Assembly (NCBI GenBank): GCA_019237355.1
Contig: JAFAHH010000194.1
Location: 1-18,535 of the forward strand
Source of the DNA: Acetobacteraceae bacterium
GTDB taxonomy: Bacteria > Pseudomonadota > Alphaproteobacteria > Acetobacterales > Acetobacteraceae
DNA: 18,535 nucleotides
Direction of reading: 5' to 3'
Shown here: positions 1-7,650 of the stretch, one piece after another
Numbering within the stretch: the first letter of the stretch is position 1
Layout of the letters: the number at the start of each line of letters is the position of its first letter
Position numbers and translations under genes: made by a program
Notes under the pieces: model-generated
Database searches by the model: none
What the model was told of the DNA's origin: nothing
Seen by the model: the letters and a program-made list of their open reading frames with translations, nothing else

Positions 1-206
1 CGCCTTCACTCTCAATGCAGTCAACTTGCCTGCCATGGCATCATCCCAGGTCCCAAACCCGGTCCCATAATGCGGCTAGGATTGCCATGGTCAACATCAG
101 ACGGGGCGGGACGATTACTCCAGTGGCGCAGTAGTTTAGCAAGACAGCCGGGCGTTCACGGGCATCCCGACTCGTCCAGGTTCTACGGACCTTGGCTCCA
201 CCAAGG

Positions 207-623
207 TTAGCGGCTGGGCGGCTTGGTGGCGATAGCGCTTACGATCTGATCGATTTTTTGGTCGATTTGCCCGATCCTCTGCTCCACCTGCCCGATCCTC
301 TGCTCCACGTGGCCGATTTTCTGATCGATCTGCCCGACCCTCTGATCGAGCCGGGTCACTTGATCCCGGAATTCGCCTATTTGGCCGCTCAATTCACCAG
401 CGCGGGTCCATAGAGCCATTTGGCTGCCAAGAAGAAGCACCAAAATGCCTACCGCGATTTGGACGCTGGTAGTGAGCCGGGCCAGCCTGGTTTCGATGCT
501 GCCCAGGCGGTTCTCATAGCTGGCTACCTCTTCGGCGGCTTTGCTTGCCTTTTCTTCCGACGCCCCGGCTTCGATCAGCGCATCGCGCAGCGCCCCAAGC
601 TGCAAAGCCATCGGCTGCTCCAT
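207..623 (-). CDS. Membrane-anchored coiled-coil protein (DUF1640-like), unknown function
   Basis: A 138-residue protein with three visible parts. Residues 8-52 form a charged helical region. Residues 53-72 are one hydrophobic membrane segment (VQIAVGILVLLLGSQMALW). Residues 76-127 are a long coiled coil of seven-residue repeats of the type GQIDQKI / GQVEQRI. The layout resembles small DUF1640/CCDC90-type bacterial proteins, but I recognise the style rather than a specific family. The heptads are encoded by near-identical 21-bp DNA units, so the coil probably grew by repeat duplication. No strong ribosome binding site is visible before the ATG at 623; an in-frame ATG at 611 is an alternative start. 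It probably oligomerises at the inner membrane. No function can be assigned. It lies downstream of phosphoketolase on the same strand, but 320 bases separate them. Confidence 0.7.
   Translation of the reverse strand: MEQPMALQLGALRDALIEAGASEEKASKAAEEVASYENRLGSIETRLARLTTSVQIAVGILVLLLGSQMALWTRAGELSGQIGEFRDQVTRLDQRVGQIDQKIGHVEQRIGQVEQRIGQIDQKIDQIVSAIATKPPSR
251..355. repeat. Five 21-bp tandem units encoding coiled-coil heptads
   Basis: Units begin at 251, 272, 293, 314 and 335, each starting CGA(T/C) and sharing a core like CGATCCTCTGCTCCACCTGCC. The period of 21 bases equals exactly seven codons, so copy number can change without breaking the reading frame of the coiled-coil gene on the minus strand. 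Confidence 0.8.
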
Positions 624-946
624 GCTCGGTGCGGTTTTATAGTGCTTGTGGCTCGCTCCGGTAAAGGTGTGACGCCTCTGGCGTAGAACGTAGGATCTGC
701 CTCTCGCTGCTCGCTGTATTTTTCGGCTGAGCTGGGGTAATCGCCAGTCGATTCGTTTTTAAAACCCGAGACACACGGCCAGCGGCTAACGGCGACCAAG
801 CCGAGCGTCGCGAGAATGCCAATGACACGGCAATCATGAGCGACGCTGACCGCGCTGAGCTTTGGCAGAAGGTCCTTGACTGGATTCGTGTCGCTGCGAA
901 CGATCGGCGGATTGCGGACCTCTGCCCCGAAGGGCTGCCCGTCCGC
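624..946. other. Intergenic region, no gene recognised
   Basis: 323 bases between the start of the coiled-coil gene and the stop of phosphoketolase. It contains the 3' hairpin of phosphoketolase at 914-946. Short open frames here have no ribosome binding site and no recognisable product. Confidence 0.5.
914..946 (-). terminator. Nested hairpin directly after phosphoketolase stop
   Basis: On the minus strand, GCGGAC (946-941) pairs with GTCCGC (919-914). Inside it a second stem, GCCC-TTCG-GGGC (935-924), carries a UUCG tetraloop. It begins one base after the phosphoketolase TGA (949-947). There is no U-tract after it, so it may be a 3'-end stabilising structure or a Rho-dependent end rather than a classical intrinsic terminator. 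Confidence 0.45.
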
Positions 947-3355
947 TCACACGTTATCGGCCTCTGTCGAACCAGCCCCTACTCTTGATCGCACTGCTTG
1001 CCCCCATGTCCAGCCGCTAATTTCGGGCATGTCGTCACCGTACCGGCAGATGTACTCCTTGTGCTCGATGAGCTTGTCCCGGATCGCCTGCTTGGCGTAG
1101 GCCGCTCGTGCACCGAGTTTTGGCACGCGGTCGATCACGTCGCTTACCAGGTGGAAGCGATCGAGGTCATTCCGCACGCACATGTCGAACGGCGTGGTCG
1201 TCGTGCCCTCCTCTTTGTAGCCGCGAACGTGGAGGTTGTCATGGCCTGTCCGGCGATAGGTAAGCCGGTGAATGAGCCAGGGGTATCCATGGAACGCAAA
1301 GATGATGGGCTTGTTGATGGTAAACAGCGTATCAAATTCGTGGTCCGAAAGCCCGTGCGGATGCTCGCTTTGCGGCTGTAGTTTCATGAGATCCACGACA
1401 TTGATCACACGGACCTTCAGCTCCGGCGCATGCCGTCGCAGCAAGTCAACCGCGGCAAGCGTTTCCAGTGTCGGCACGTCACCGCAGCAGGCCATGACGA
1501 CGTCGGGCTCATCACCCCGATCGTTGCTGGCCCACTCCCAGATTCCAACCCCGGCCGTGCAGTGCCTAACCGCCTCCTCCATCGTGAGCCACTGGGGCGC
1601 TGGCTGCTTGCCGGCGACCACAACATTGACGTAGTTCCGGCTGCGCAGGCAGTGGTCGGTCACCGAAAGTAGGCAGTTCGCGTCAGGTGGCAGGTAGACG
1701 CGTATGATTTCGGCCTTCTTGTTGACTACGTGATCGATGAAACCCGGATCCTGATGGCTGAAGCCGTTGTGATCCTGACGCCACACATGGCTCGAGAGCA
1801 GATAGTTCAGCGAAGCGATGGGCCGGCGCCAAGCAATGTGGTTGCAAACCTTCAGCCATTTGGCGTGCTGGTTGAACATGGCGTCGATGATGTGAATGAA
1901 CGCCTCGTAGCATGAGAAAAAGCCATGGCGGCCAGTGAGCAGATAGCCCTCGAGCCAGCCCTGGCACTGATGCTCGCTGAGCATTTCCATGACGCGGCCC
2001 CCGGGAGCGAGGTGGTCGTCGAACGGATAGGTCTCGGCGACCCACTGGCGATTTGTAAGCTCGAACACGTCCTGCCAGCGGTTCGAGTTATTCTCGTCCG
2101 GACTGAAGAGCCTGAAGTTTCGTTCCTCCATGTTGAGCTTCAACACGTCGCGGAGGAACTTGCCCATGATGCGGGTGGCCTCCGCGGTCACGGTACCCGG
2201 AGCGGACAGTTGAACGGCGTAATCCCGGAAGTTTGGAAGCCGTAATTCTCGAAGAAGCAGGCCGCCATTGGTGTGCGGGTTGGCGCTCATGCGACGGCTG
2301 CCCCGCGGGGGAAGCTCCGCCAGCTCGGGCCGAAGGCGCCCGCTTTCGTCGAAGAGCTCCTCGGGATGATAGCTTTTCATCCAATCTTCGAGAATGCGAA
2401 CGTGCGACGGGTTCTCGTGCATTTCTCCCATCGGGACCTGGTGCGCGCGCCAATAGTCTTCGGTGCGCTTGCCGTCGATTTCTTTCGGGCACGTCCAACC
2501 CTTGGGGGTGCGCAGTACGATCATGGGCCAGCGTGGGCGTCTCGTGAAACCATTCCGATAGGCTTCCACCTTGATGCGCCGGATCTCTTCAATCACGCTG
2601 TCTAAGGTGGAAGCCATGAGCTCGTGCATCTTTTTCGGCTCATGCCCCTCGACGAAGTACGGCGTGTATCCATACCCGCCTAAGAGCTGATCCAGCTCCT
2701 CTTGAGTGATACGGGCGAGCACGGTGGGATTCGCGATCTTGTAGCCGTTGAGATGCAGTATCGGCAGGACCACGCCATCGGTGACCGGATTGAGGAATTT
2801 GTTGGAGTGCCAGCTTGTCGCTAACGGCCCTGTCTCCGCTTCGCCATCGCCGACGACGCAGGCGACGATGAGATCTGGGTTGTCGAACGCAGCGCCGTAC
2901 GCGTGCGAGATGGAGTAGCCAAGTTCGCCGCCCTCGTGAATCGAACCGGGCGTCTCCGGCGCCACGTGACTGGGGATGCCGCCCGGGAACGAAAACTGGG
3001 TGAAAAGGCGCTTCATGCCTTCTTCGTCGGGAGATATGTTCGGATAGACTTCGCTGTACGTTCCCTCTAGGTAGGCGTTCGCAACCAAGCCGGGTCCGCC
3101 ATGACCGGGGCCCGTAATGTAGATCATGTTCAGGTCGTTCTTATTGATGATCCGGTTCAGGTGGGCGTAAATGAAATTGAGACCTGGCGTGGTGCCCCAG
3201 TGGCCCAGGAGCCGCGGCTTTATGTGCTCTTTCGTCAGCGGCGCCTTGAGCAATGGGTTGTCGTAGAGATAGATCTGGCCCACCGAGAGGTAGTTTGCGG
3301 CCCGCCAGTACGCATCGATCAGCGTTAATTCCTTTTCCGAGAGCACGTTTGCCAT
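947..3355 (-). CDS. xfp: Xylulose-5-phosphate/fructose-6-phosphate phosphoketolase
   Basis: An 802-residue thiamine diphosphate enzyme. It splits D-xylulose-5-P (and usually fructose-6-P) with phosphate into acetyl-phosphate plus glyceraldehyde-3-P (or erythrose-4-P). Its length matches the family. Visible signatures are GHWGTTPG (51-58), GPGHGGP (82-88), HEGGELGY (140-147) and the cofactor/Mg motif GDGEAETGP (169-177). The catalytic histidines expected in the first two motifs are present. The start is fixed by a strong AGGAGG at 3366-3361, five bases before the ATG. It is the last gene of a same-strand series (AraC regulator, D-lactate dehydrogenase, phosphoketolase) and is separated from the dehydrogenase by 230 bases containing inverted repeats. 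No acetate kinase or phosphotransacetylase is in the window. Dual substrate specificity cannot be read from the sequence. Confidence 0.96.
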   Translation of the reverse strand: MANVLSEKELTLIDAYWRAANYLSVGQIYLYDNPLLKAPLTKEHIKPRLLGHWGTTPGLNFIYAHLNRIINKNDLNMIYITGPGHGGPGLVANAYLEGTYSEVYPNISPDEEGMKRLFTQFSFPGGIPSHVAPETPGSIHEGGELGYSISHAYGAAFDNPDLIVACVVGDGEAETGPLATSWHSNKFLNPVTDGVVLPILHLNGYKIANPTVLARITQEELDQLLGGYGYTPYFVEGHEPKKMHELMASTLDSVIEEIRRIKVEAYRNGFTRRPRWPMIVLRTPKGWTCPKEIDGKRTEDYWRAHQVPMGEMHENPSHVRILEDWMKSYHPEELFDESGRLRPELAELPPRGSRRMSANPHTNGGLLLRELRLPNFRDYAVQLSAPGTVTAEATRIMGKFLRDVLKLNMEERNFRLFSPDENNSNRWQDVFELTNRQWVAETYPFDDHLAPGGRVMEMLSEHQCQGWLEGYLLTGRHGFFSCYEAFIHIIDAMFNQHAKWLKVCNHIAWRRPIASLNYLLSSHVWRQDHNGFSHQDPGFIDHVVNKKAEIIRVYLPPDANCLLSVTDHCLRSRNYVNVVVAGKQPAPQWLTMEEAVRHCTAGVGIWEWASNDRGDEPDVVMACCGDVPTLETLAAVDLLRRHAPELKVRVINVVDLMKLQPQSEHPHGLSDHEFDTLFTINKPIIFAFHGYPWLIHRLTYRRTGHDNLHVRGYKEEGTTTTPFDMCVRNDLDRFHLVSDVIDRVPKLGARAAYAKQAIRDKLIEHKEYICRYGDDMPEISGWTWGQAVRSRVGAGSTEADNV

Positions 3356-3457
3356 GAAAGCCTCCTGTTCGGGTTTCCGCGTCGCTCAGACGCGCATTGC
3401 AGGCCAATCCTTAAGTCGAGTCCGATCGCTCGCAGCCCGCCTTTGAATCACCACCCC

Positions 3458-3520
3458 GCTCCCACGCGCGCTTGCGAGACATGGAGTTCATCCGTTTCCG
3501 GTTGCAAAACGGGTGGGAGC
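3458..3520. repeat. Nested inverted repeat in the phosphoketolase leader
   Basis: GCTCCCAC (3458-3465) is perfectly complementary to GTGGGAGC (3513-3520). Inside it, CCGTTT (3492-3497) pairs with AAACGG (3507-3512). The whole lies between the dehydrogenase stop and the phosphoketolase start. It could form a long hairpin in the RNA (attenuator, processing site) or mark a protein-binding site. Confidence 0.45.
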
Positions 3521-3585
3521 ATTCAGCCAGGCCGACCGAATTTGTTCACCCGCTTCGCCTGCGGTCTTCAAGACAGGTTTACCTC

Positions 3586-4590
3586 TCAAGTGTTTGCGAG
3601 ACCGACGACGATTTCGTTAGCAAGTGGGCGGCCTGCGGCGAAATCTGAGATGCTTGCGAGAGTAGTCTGCAAAATGGTTGTTAGGGCCTCGCGCGTGAAA
3701 AATGCCTGATGCCCCGTCAGGATCACGTTTGGGAAAGAGACCAGGCGCTGAATTACGTCGTCCGGGATCACTGTGCTGGACAGATCCTTGAAGAAGAGAG
3801 AGGCCTCCTGCTCATAGACATCAAGCGCCATTCCGCCGAGTTGACCAGACTTGAGCGCCTCGATAGCCGCTTCGGTGTCGACAAGACCGCCGCGGCTGGT
3901 GTTGATCAAGAGCGTGCCCCGTTTCATGCCGGCCAATGAGCGGGCGTTAACTATGTGATGCGTTTCCGGAGTCAACGGACAATGCAGAGAGATGACATCC
4001 GCCTCAGCCATCTCGTCGACCCCGACATACCGACCCCCGATCTTTTCGAATTCTGGCGAGCGGCGTGCGTCGAAGCCGATCACATTGCAGCCAAATCCGG
4101 CCATGATCCGGGCAAAGACCGTGCCGATTCGACCAGTTCCGATCACGGCCACCGTGCGGCCAAACAGATCGAAGCCCATGAGACCGTCAAGTTCGAAATT
4201 ACCCTCTCGCGTGCGGTTGTAGGCTCGTGGAATCTTTCGATTGAGCGCGAGGAGCAAGCCCACCGCGAATTCAGCCACGGAGTTCGGAGAATACTCGGTG
4301 ACCCGCACCACTTTGACGCCAAGCTCGGTAGCCGCTTCAACGTCAATGTGGTTAAATCCGGTAGAGCGTGTTGCGACAAGCTGAGTACCGCCAGCAGCGA
4401 GACGTTTAAGTACATCGCGGTCAACTATATCGTTGACAAAGACGCTGACGACCGGGAACCCTACTGCCGCAGACGCTGTGCTCGCTGCCAGGAGTGCGTC
4501 AACATAAACGAGTTCGTGACCGTGACTGGCGTTTCGCTCGTCAAGCAGTTTGCGCTCGTACTTCTCTGCACTGAATATTGCGACCCGCAT
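3586..4590 (-). CDS. ldhA: D-lactate dehydrogenase-like D-2-hydroxyacid dehydrogenase
   Basis: A 334-residue NAD-dependent D-2-hydroxyacid dehydrogenase, most like fermentative LdhA (pyruvate + NADH to D-lactate). The Rossmann motif GTGRIG is at 151-156. The catalytic set is in place: Arg233 (NTSRGG), Glu262 (DVYEQE) and His294 (GHQAFF), with the spacing seen in D-lactate dehydrogenases. The ATG at 4590 gives MRVAIFS, which aligns with the usual N-terminus. An in-frame ATG at 4602 would add MVLR, and neither start has a strong ribosome binding site. It is on the same strand as the AraC regulator upstream and phosphoketolase downstream, so it probably recycles NADH for that pathway. Other D-2-hydroxyacids remain possible substrates. 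Confidence 0.88.
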   Translation of the reverse strand: MRVAIFSAEKYERKLLDERNASHGHELVYVDALLAASTASAAVGFPVVSVFVNDIVDRDVLKRLAAGGTQLVATRSTGFNHIDVEAATELGVKVVRVTEYSPNSVAEFAVGLLLALNRKIPRAYNRTREGNFELDGLMGFDLFGRTVAVIGTGRIGTVFARIMAGFGCNVIGFDARRSPEFEKIGGRYVGVDEMAEADVISLHCPLTPETHHIVNARSLAGMKRGTLLINTSRGGLVDTEAAIEALKSGQLGGMALDVYEQEASLFFKDLSSTVIPDDVIQRLVSFPNVILTGHQAFFTREALTTILQTTLASISDFAAGRPLANEIVVGLANT

Positions 4591-4661
4591 TCTCAATACC
4601 ATGGCGGCTTATTGGCAGCGGCGACGTCGCGCCGCCGCCGACATTTCCGCGGCAACACTGT

Positions 4662-4736
4662 TCACGGTCGTACCAATGCCGCGAGTTGAACAGGAAGCAT
4701 CGATCCGCAGCCGTCCCAGATCCTCGCTTCGTCCAT
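4662..4736 (-). CDS. Possible 24-codon leader ORF upstream of lactate dehydrogenase
   Basis: A short open frame MDEARIWDGCGS... ends in TGA at 4664-4662. Its ATG is six bases after an excellent ribosome binding site, AAGAGGAG (4750-4743). This is the best ribosome binding site between the AraC and dehydrogenase genes, yet it does not serve the dehydrogenase and is not in frame with it. It has no amino-acid run typical of attenuation peptides. It could be a real upstream ORF coupled to the dehydrogenase, a remnant of a lost gene, or chance. Confidence 0.3.
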   Translation of the reverse strand: MDEARIWDGCGSMLPVQLAALVRP

Positions 4737-4753
4737 CGATTGCTCCTCTTCTG

Positions 4754-4759
4754 ATTATA
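4754..4759 (-). promoter_or_regulatory. Perfect -10 hexamer TATAAT before lactate dehydrogenase
   Basis: TATAAT reads on the minus strand from 4759 to 4754. No TTGACA-like -35 lies at the normal spacing; instead the palindrome at 4765-4784 occupies that position, as in an activator- or repressor-controlled promoter. One caution: a start about seven bases downstream would fall inside the AAGAGGAG ribosome binding site of the small leader ORF. Confidence 0.35.
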
Positions 4760-4764
4760 AATGG

Positions 4765-4784
4765 GAGGCGCTCTTCCGCGCCTC
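4765..4784 (-). terminator. Hairpin after the AraC gene (terminator or operator)
   Basis: GAGGCGC (4765-4771) and GCGCCTC (4778-4784) form a perfect 7-bp stem with a 6-base loop, 17 bases past the AraC stop. On the minus strand it is followed by CCATTTATAAT, which is not a clean U-run. It therefore fits either a weak terminator of the regulator or an operator overlapping the -35 zone of the next promoter. Confidence 0.4.
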
Positions 4785-4800
4785 GCGGGGCCCGTTGCGA

Positions 4801-5739
4801 TTAGGCCAGGATCTGGCGATAACCTGTCGGAGTGAGGCCCGTCGCTCTCCGGAAAGCTGCCGTGAAGGCACTCGTTTCGCTATATCCGATATTTAGCCCG
4901 ATCTCGGTTATCGAGAGCGCAGGCAGTGCCAGCAGCCGCTTTGCGTTCTCGATTCGGCGGTTCCTATGATACCTGTGCGGCGGTATTCCGAATGATTGTT
5001 TGAATGCCCGGCAGAAATGATGAGGGCTCAGGCGCGCGAGCTTCGCGAGCATGGTGAGCGAGATTTCCTCGGAAACATTGGCCTCTATGTACTCGACCGC
5101 GATCCGCTGCTGCCATGCTGCAAGCCCACCGCGGGCCGGGAGCTCAGCCGCTGCTCTTCTGCCCCCCAGGCGCATTATCTCATGGATCAGCACTAGGGCG
5201 ATTGCTTCAAGGTAAAGACGCTCCTCTGCCCCCGCGTTCTCAATTAGCGCCTTGAGTTTTGTTGCTGTGAGCCACAGGGCCGTATCTTCGAAGAAAACTC
5301 GCGGCGCAAAAGAGATTTCCGCCACCGCCGGCTCGAGTGGAGGCTGGAACTTAGCCGTGTCTATGTGGAAATAGGTCACCCTAGTGGGACCGCGCGGAAT
5401 GCGCCACTCCCGGTATCCGTGCCCTGCTGGAACGAAAGTCAGCTTTCGCCTGAGGTCCTTCAGGGTAGATCTCGGCAATCCTTCGATGATCGTCTCGCCG
5501 TCGGACCGGACGCCCTGCTCGTTCAGGACGAGGAGATGTAATGGAGCCCGAGAGCACGCCTCGATTTTCTCCGGCCGATTCGCCTGTACGATGTCTGCTG
5601 CCATACCAGGCCACGAGATCAGGGGGCGCCTAACAACCTCAGCCGGGGTAGGCTTCACCATGATCCAATCGGAAGTACCGTCGCGCGGATCCCTATCTAC
5701 CGATCTGTTCGTCCGAATATCAATCCGGTTGATGATCAT
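4801..5739 (-). CDS. AraC/XylS-family transcriptional regulator
   Basis: A 312-residue regulator. The last ~100 residues are the typical double helix-turn-helix: first helix pair around ISLTMLAKLARLSPHHFCRAFK, second around ISITEIGLNIGYSETSAFTAAFRR, followed by the family ending GLTPTGYR. The first ~200 residues are an unassigned ligand-sensing or dimerisation region without a recognisable domain signature. The ATG at 5739 is used; the site before it is weak. It is the first gene of the minus-strand block with lactate dehydrogenase and phosphoketolase and diverges from the MFS transporter, so it probably regulates one or both. A perfect FNR/FixK-type box lies 57 bases upstream of its start. 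Confidence 0.9.
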   Translation of the reverse strand: MIINRIDIRTNRSVDRDPRDGTSDWIMVKPTPAEVVRRPLISWPGMAADIVQANRPEKIEACSRAPLHLLVLNEQGVRSDGETIIEGLPRSTLKDLRRKLTFVPAGHGYREWRIPRGPTRVTYFHIDTAKFQPPLEPAVAEISFAPRVFFEDTALWLTATKLKALIENAGAEERLYLEAIALVLIHEIMRLGGRRAAAELPARGGLAAWQQRIAVEYIEANVSEEISLTMLAKLARLSPHHFCRAFKQSFGIPPHRYHRNRRIENAKRLLALPALSITEIGLNIGYSETSAFTAAFRRATGLTPTGYRQILA

Positions 5740-5795
5740 TCGCGCCCGCTACAGCATTCCGGGCGGAGTAGACCATGTTGCAAGGGCGTGCTGCA

Positions 5796-5809
5796 TTGAT
5801 CTGGATCAA
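5796..5809. promoter_or_regulatory. FNR/FixK-type box TTGATCTGGATCAA in divergent promoter
   Basis: TTGAT-CTGG-ATCAA matches the FNR/ANR/FixK consensus TTGAT-N4-ATCAA at every position. It sits between the divergent AraC and MFS genes. On the minus strand a -10-like TCTACT (5772-5767) lies at a spacing that puts the box near -42. On the plus strand GATACT/TACTAT (5831-5838) puts it near -40 to -42. Both fit the class II activator position, so the site could activate both directions at low oxygen. Confidence 0.7.
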
Positions 5810-5971
5810 AACGCGGTGTCCATTTGGCCAGATACTATTCGCAGCTCTCACAAAACTCTCGCAAAATCAGAGCAAATGCGCCAAAATCGGTGCGATACTG
5901 CCACCCAACAGATCGCGTGCGAGCGTCCTGTAGCACGATGGATGCTACCGCAGGTGCGTTGAGACAAGAGC

Positions 5972-7240
5972 TTGATACCAGCAGCCCCACTGCAGAACCG
6001 CATCGAAGCTGGCGCACCGGCGGAGCCGAGTGGGACCGAGCGCAGCCTGCTTGGGCTCAACTGGCTCAATCTCTTGGTTGCGGCGGTGCAGATGGGGTTC
6101 GGGCCGTTCCTCTCGGTCTATCTTACTGCCCAACTCTGGAATCCAGAGAATATCGGGTTCGCCCTCAGCGTCGGGACGGTCGCGGCCATGGCGGCGCAGG
6201 TGCCGGCTGGCGCCTTGGTCGACGCGATCCCGAGCAAGCCGCTCGCTGCAGGCGGCGCAATCCTGGCGCTCGCGGCCGCCGCGGTCACGATCGCGCTTAT
6301 GCCCGTGCGCTTGGCGGTTGCAGCGGCTCTTGCTGTTCAGGGGGCCGCGAGTTGCGTGCTGACGCCAGCGATTGCTGCGATAACCCTGACGTTGAGCCAT
6401 CAACACCAGCTTGGCGAGCGTTTTGGCTACAATGTTCGATTCGCCGCGATCGGCGCCGGCATCGCGGCGGCGCTGATGGGGGTGGTCGGTTACTGGTTCT
6501 CCCAGCGCGCGATCTTCTTCCTGGCGGCCGGCTTCGCAATCGCGGCTCTCGCGGCGCTGCGGGCCATTCACCCGGCCGATATCGCCGAAGCACCTTCACG
6601 GACAGATCACCTCAGCGCCGTGCCGCATCACAAGCGCACTGAGAAGCCGCAGCGGATGCGCGACCTTTGCGCCAACCGTGACCTGCTGATCTGCGCATTC
6701 GTGATGGCGCTGTTCCAGTTCGGCAACGCTGCGGTTTTACCCTTGGCGGCCAACGCGGTAACGCGCACCCACGGGCACTTGGCCGATCTGGTCATACCGG
6801 CCGCCATTACCGTGCCACAGGTGCTTACGGCTATACTGTCCCCATGGTTCGGGCGGTTGGCGCAAAGCTGGGGGCGCCGGCCGGTGGCGCTTATGGGCTT
6901 CGCGGCACTCCCTATTCGCGCGGCCCTGTTCGCGATTGATGACGGCCCGGCGCCCATGGTCTTCTACCAGGTGCTGGACGGGATCAGTGCTTCGGTAATC
7001 GGAGTGATGCTGCCGCTGGTTGTCGCCGACATCACCCGGCGCGGTGGCCGGTTCAATCTGGGGATGGGCATTGTCGGGCTTGCGGTCGGGCTCGGGGCGA
7101 CGCTGAGCAATGCTCTCGGCGGGGCGATTGCCAATCAGCTCGGCCAGGTGCCGGCGTTTGCGGCGCTCGCCATGGCTGGGCTCGCGGCCTTTCTAGTGGT
7201 TTGGTTTCGAATGCCGAATACCGCCAAGCTTGGCAAGTAA
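5972..7240 (+). CDS. Major facilitator superfamily (MFS) transporter
   Basis: A 422-residue integral membrane protein with about twelve hydrophobic segments in two halves, separated by a hydrophilic central loop near residues 200-230 (HPADIAEAPSRTDHLS...). The loop after TM2 carries a degenerate motif A-like GALVDAIPSKPLA, and the second half has a matching WFGRLAQSWGRRPVALMG. This supports a secondary-transport role at the inner membrane; the substrate is unknown. The frame opens after a TGA at 5960-5962, so TTG at 5972 is the earliest start. No ribosome binding site is convincing, and a later start is possible. It diverges from the AraC gene across a shared region with an FNR-type box, so co-regulation is likely. 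Confidence 0.88.
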   Translation: MIPAAPLQNRIEAGAPAEPSGTERSLLGLNWLNLLVAAVQMGFGPFLSVYLTAQLWNPENIGFALSVGTVAAMAAQVPAGALVDAIPSKPLAAGGAILALAAAAVTIALMPVRLAVAAALAVQGAASCVLTPAIAAITLTLSHQHQLGERFGYNVRFAAIGAGIAAALMGVVGYWFSQRAIFFLAAGFAIAALAALRAIHPADIAEAPSRTDHLSAVPHHKRTEKPQRMRDLCANRDLLICAFVMALFQFGNAAVLPLAANAVTRTHGHLADLVIPAAITVPQVLTAILSPWFGRLAQSWGRRPVALMGFAALPIRAALFAIDDGPAPMVFYQVLDGISASVIGVMLPLVVADITRRGGRFNLGMGIVGLAVGLGATLSNALGGAIANQLGQVPAFAALAMAGLAAFLVVWFRMPNTAKLGK

Positions 7241-7650
7241 CTTTTAAGATGGAACTGGCTGTGGTCGTACGGTTCGGCTCATGCCGGGAGCCGCGGTATG
7301 AAGCTTTAAGCCGCAGATCGTCGCAATTAGAGTATCTGAGCGCCTTCAAGCTCGCGAGTTCCGCGCCCGGCCTTTGCCGCCAGACGTCAAACGTCTGCTC
7401 TTCGTTACGCTGAAGGCAGCGTCGGAGCGTCGGCTATCCTTCAAGTCGATAGTAACGAGCGGCCCCGTCATGCTAAATGCCGAAAACGGCGACAAAATGC
7501 GGTGATTTCACGAGACCAGGGTTTCGGTCGCACGGCAGCTGAATGACATTCTCGAACGCGATCTGAGTTGACAGCGAAGCCGGCATCTGGCACCAGAAGG
7601 AGCAGCGACCTGACGGAGATGGCTTAGGGTCTTCGAAAACCAAAAATATT
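7241..7650. other. Intergenic region with two small hairpins, no gene recognised
   Basis: About 410 bases after the MFS gene. CGGCTC (7275-7280) and GAGCCG (7288-7293) form a 6-bp stem 35 bases past the stop, a weak terminator candidate without a T-run. CAGACGT-CAA-ACGTCTG (7381-7397) is a perfect short palindrome. Open frames here, including one on the minus strand at 7508-7765, are arginine-, serine- and cysteine-rich shadows. Confidence 0.4.

Noticed and set aside
836..988. Plus-strand 50-codon frame beginning MSDADRAELWQKVLDWI
   Set aside because: It looks helical and acidic, but it has no ribosome binding site and its 3' third overlaps the phosphoketolase coding end and terminator hairpin on the other strand.
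3955..4689. 244-residue plus-strand frame opposite lactate dehydrogenase
   Set aside because: It is antisense to a gene with full catalytic motifs, and its composition follows from the complementary codons.
5824..6642. 272-residue plus-strand frame overlapping the MFS gene
   Set aside because: It is arginine/glycine-rich shadow sequence, while the overlapping frame has twelve hydrophobic helices.
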